From Desulfobacterales bacterium (lineage in GTDB: Bacteria; Desulfobacterota; Desulfobacteria; Desulfobacterales; RPRI01), in the NCBI GenBank assembly GCA_020052975.1, contig JAGVOC010000099.1, forward strand, positions 1 to 23,974: a stretch of DNA of 23,974 nt, given 5' to 3'. Each line of letters begins with the position of its first letter. The first letter of the stretch is position 1. Position numbers and translations under genes: made by a program. Positions 23,895 through 23,974 of the stretch are shown piece after piece. The notes beneath the pieces are model-generated. The model saw only the letters and a program-made list of their open reading frames with translations, was not told the origin of the DNA and searched no databases.

Positions 23895-23939
23895 CCCCGT
23901 CCGCTTGCGGCGGGGTTAAACGCGGTGATATATACCGCG
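23895..23939. terminator. Two adjacent hairpins after the small Cys-rich gene
   Basis: CCCCGTCCGC/GCGGCGGGG (23895-23915, one bulge) and CGCGGT/ACCGCG (23921-23939) form two stem-loops about 40 nt past the stop codon. The first looks like the common GC-rich intergenic palindrome of many bacteria. No T-run follows, so termination is only suggested. Confidence 0.45.
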
Positions 23940-23974
23940 ATTATGGAATTAGGAAAAACATCTCATAGCGTTTA

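Overview
The window looks like a chromosomal segment of a sulfate-reducing or otherwise anaerobic Desulfobacterota (deltaproteobacterial) genome, most like Desulfobacteraceae. This is inferred from gene content and from the look of the dispersed repeats; no rRNA or marker phylogeny is available here. The DNA has moderate GC, strong Shine-Dalgarno sites (GGAGG) and many short non-coding repeats. No phage, CRISPR, tRNA or rRNA was found.

Region 1 (1-2700, minus strand) appears to be an acetate or monocarboxylate module. It holds a sodium:solute symporter, a 28-aa single-helix peptide just downstream, two large stem-loops, and the first codons of a probable acetyl-CoA synthetase running off the left edge. 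Region 2 (2700-4800) has two small plus-strand membrane genes (one with a zinc ribbon), a secreted fibronectin-type-III-like protein, and a four-helix-bundle (S23/IVP/Avd-like) gene inside an inverted-repeat cassette. Region 3 (4800-7900, minus) has a Na+/H+ antiporter plus UspA operon and a small HEAT-like protein gene. Region 4 (8100-10400, minus) has purC translationally coupled (ATGA overlap) to a ParB-domain protein. A decayed copy of the four-helix cassette lies 4 nt after the ParB-like stop codon.

Region 5 (10429-13640, minus) is the most system-like part. It is a compact four-gene operon: TPR protein with a possible C-terminal PilZ-like domain, MglA-type small GTPase, DUF4388 plus two cyclic-nucleotide-binding domains, and a PilZ protein. 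It is fired divergently from malate dehydrogenase. Region 6 (14906-21073, minus) is a housekeeping run ispF - cysS - uvrB - uvrC, with a copy of one inverted-repeat element just after the ispF stop and another fused to the cysS stop. Region 7 (21288-end, plus) has a 726-aa ADP-forming acyl-CoA synthetase with the ATP-grasp half first, then a small cysteine-rich protein behind an extended -10 promoter.

Non-coding repeats explain much of the intergenic DNA. (a) A 142-bp MITE with 10-bp ends (GAGACCTTTG) has two full copies and one 67-bp deleted copy, each flanked by a perfect 5-bp target duplication. (b) An element family shares TGACGGC... ends (three members). (c) A four-helix-bundle cassette has one intact and one decayed copy, and a related CAGGAGCC-rich repeat has two copies, one of them split by MITE (a). 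(d) A roughly 70-bp promoter-like segment is present twice. All similarity statements come from reading the sequence by eye; no database search was run.
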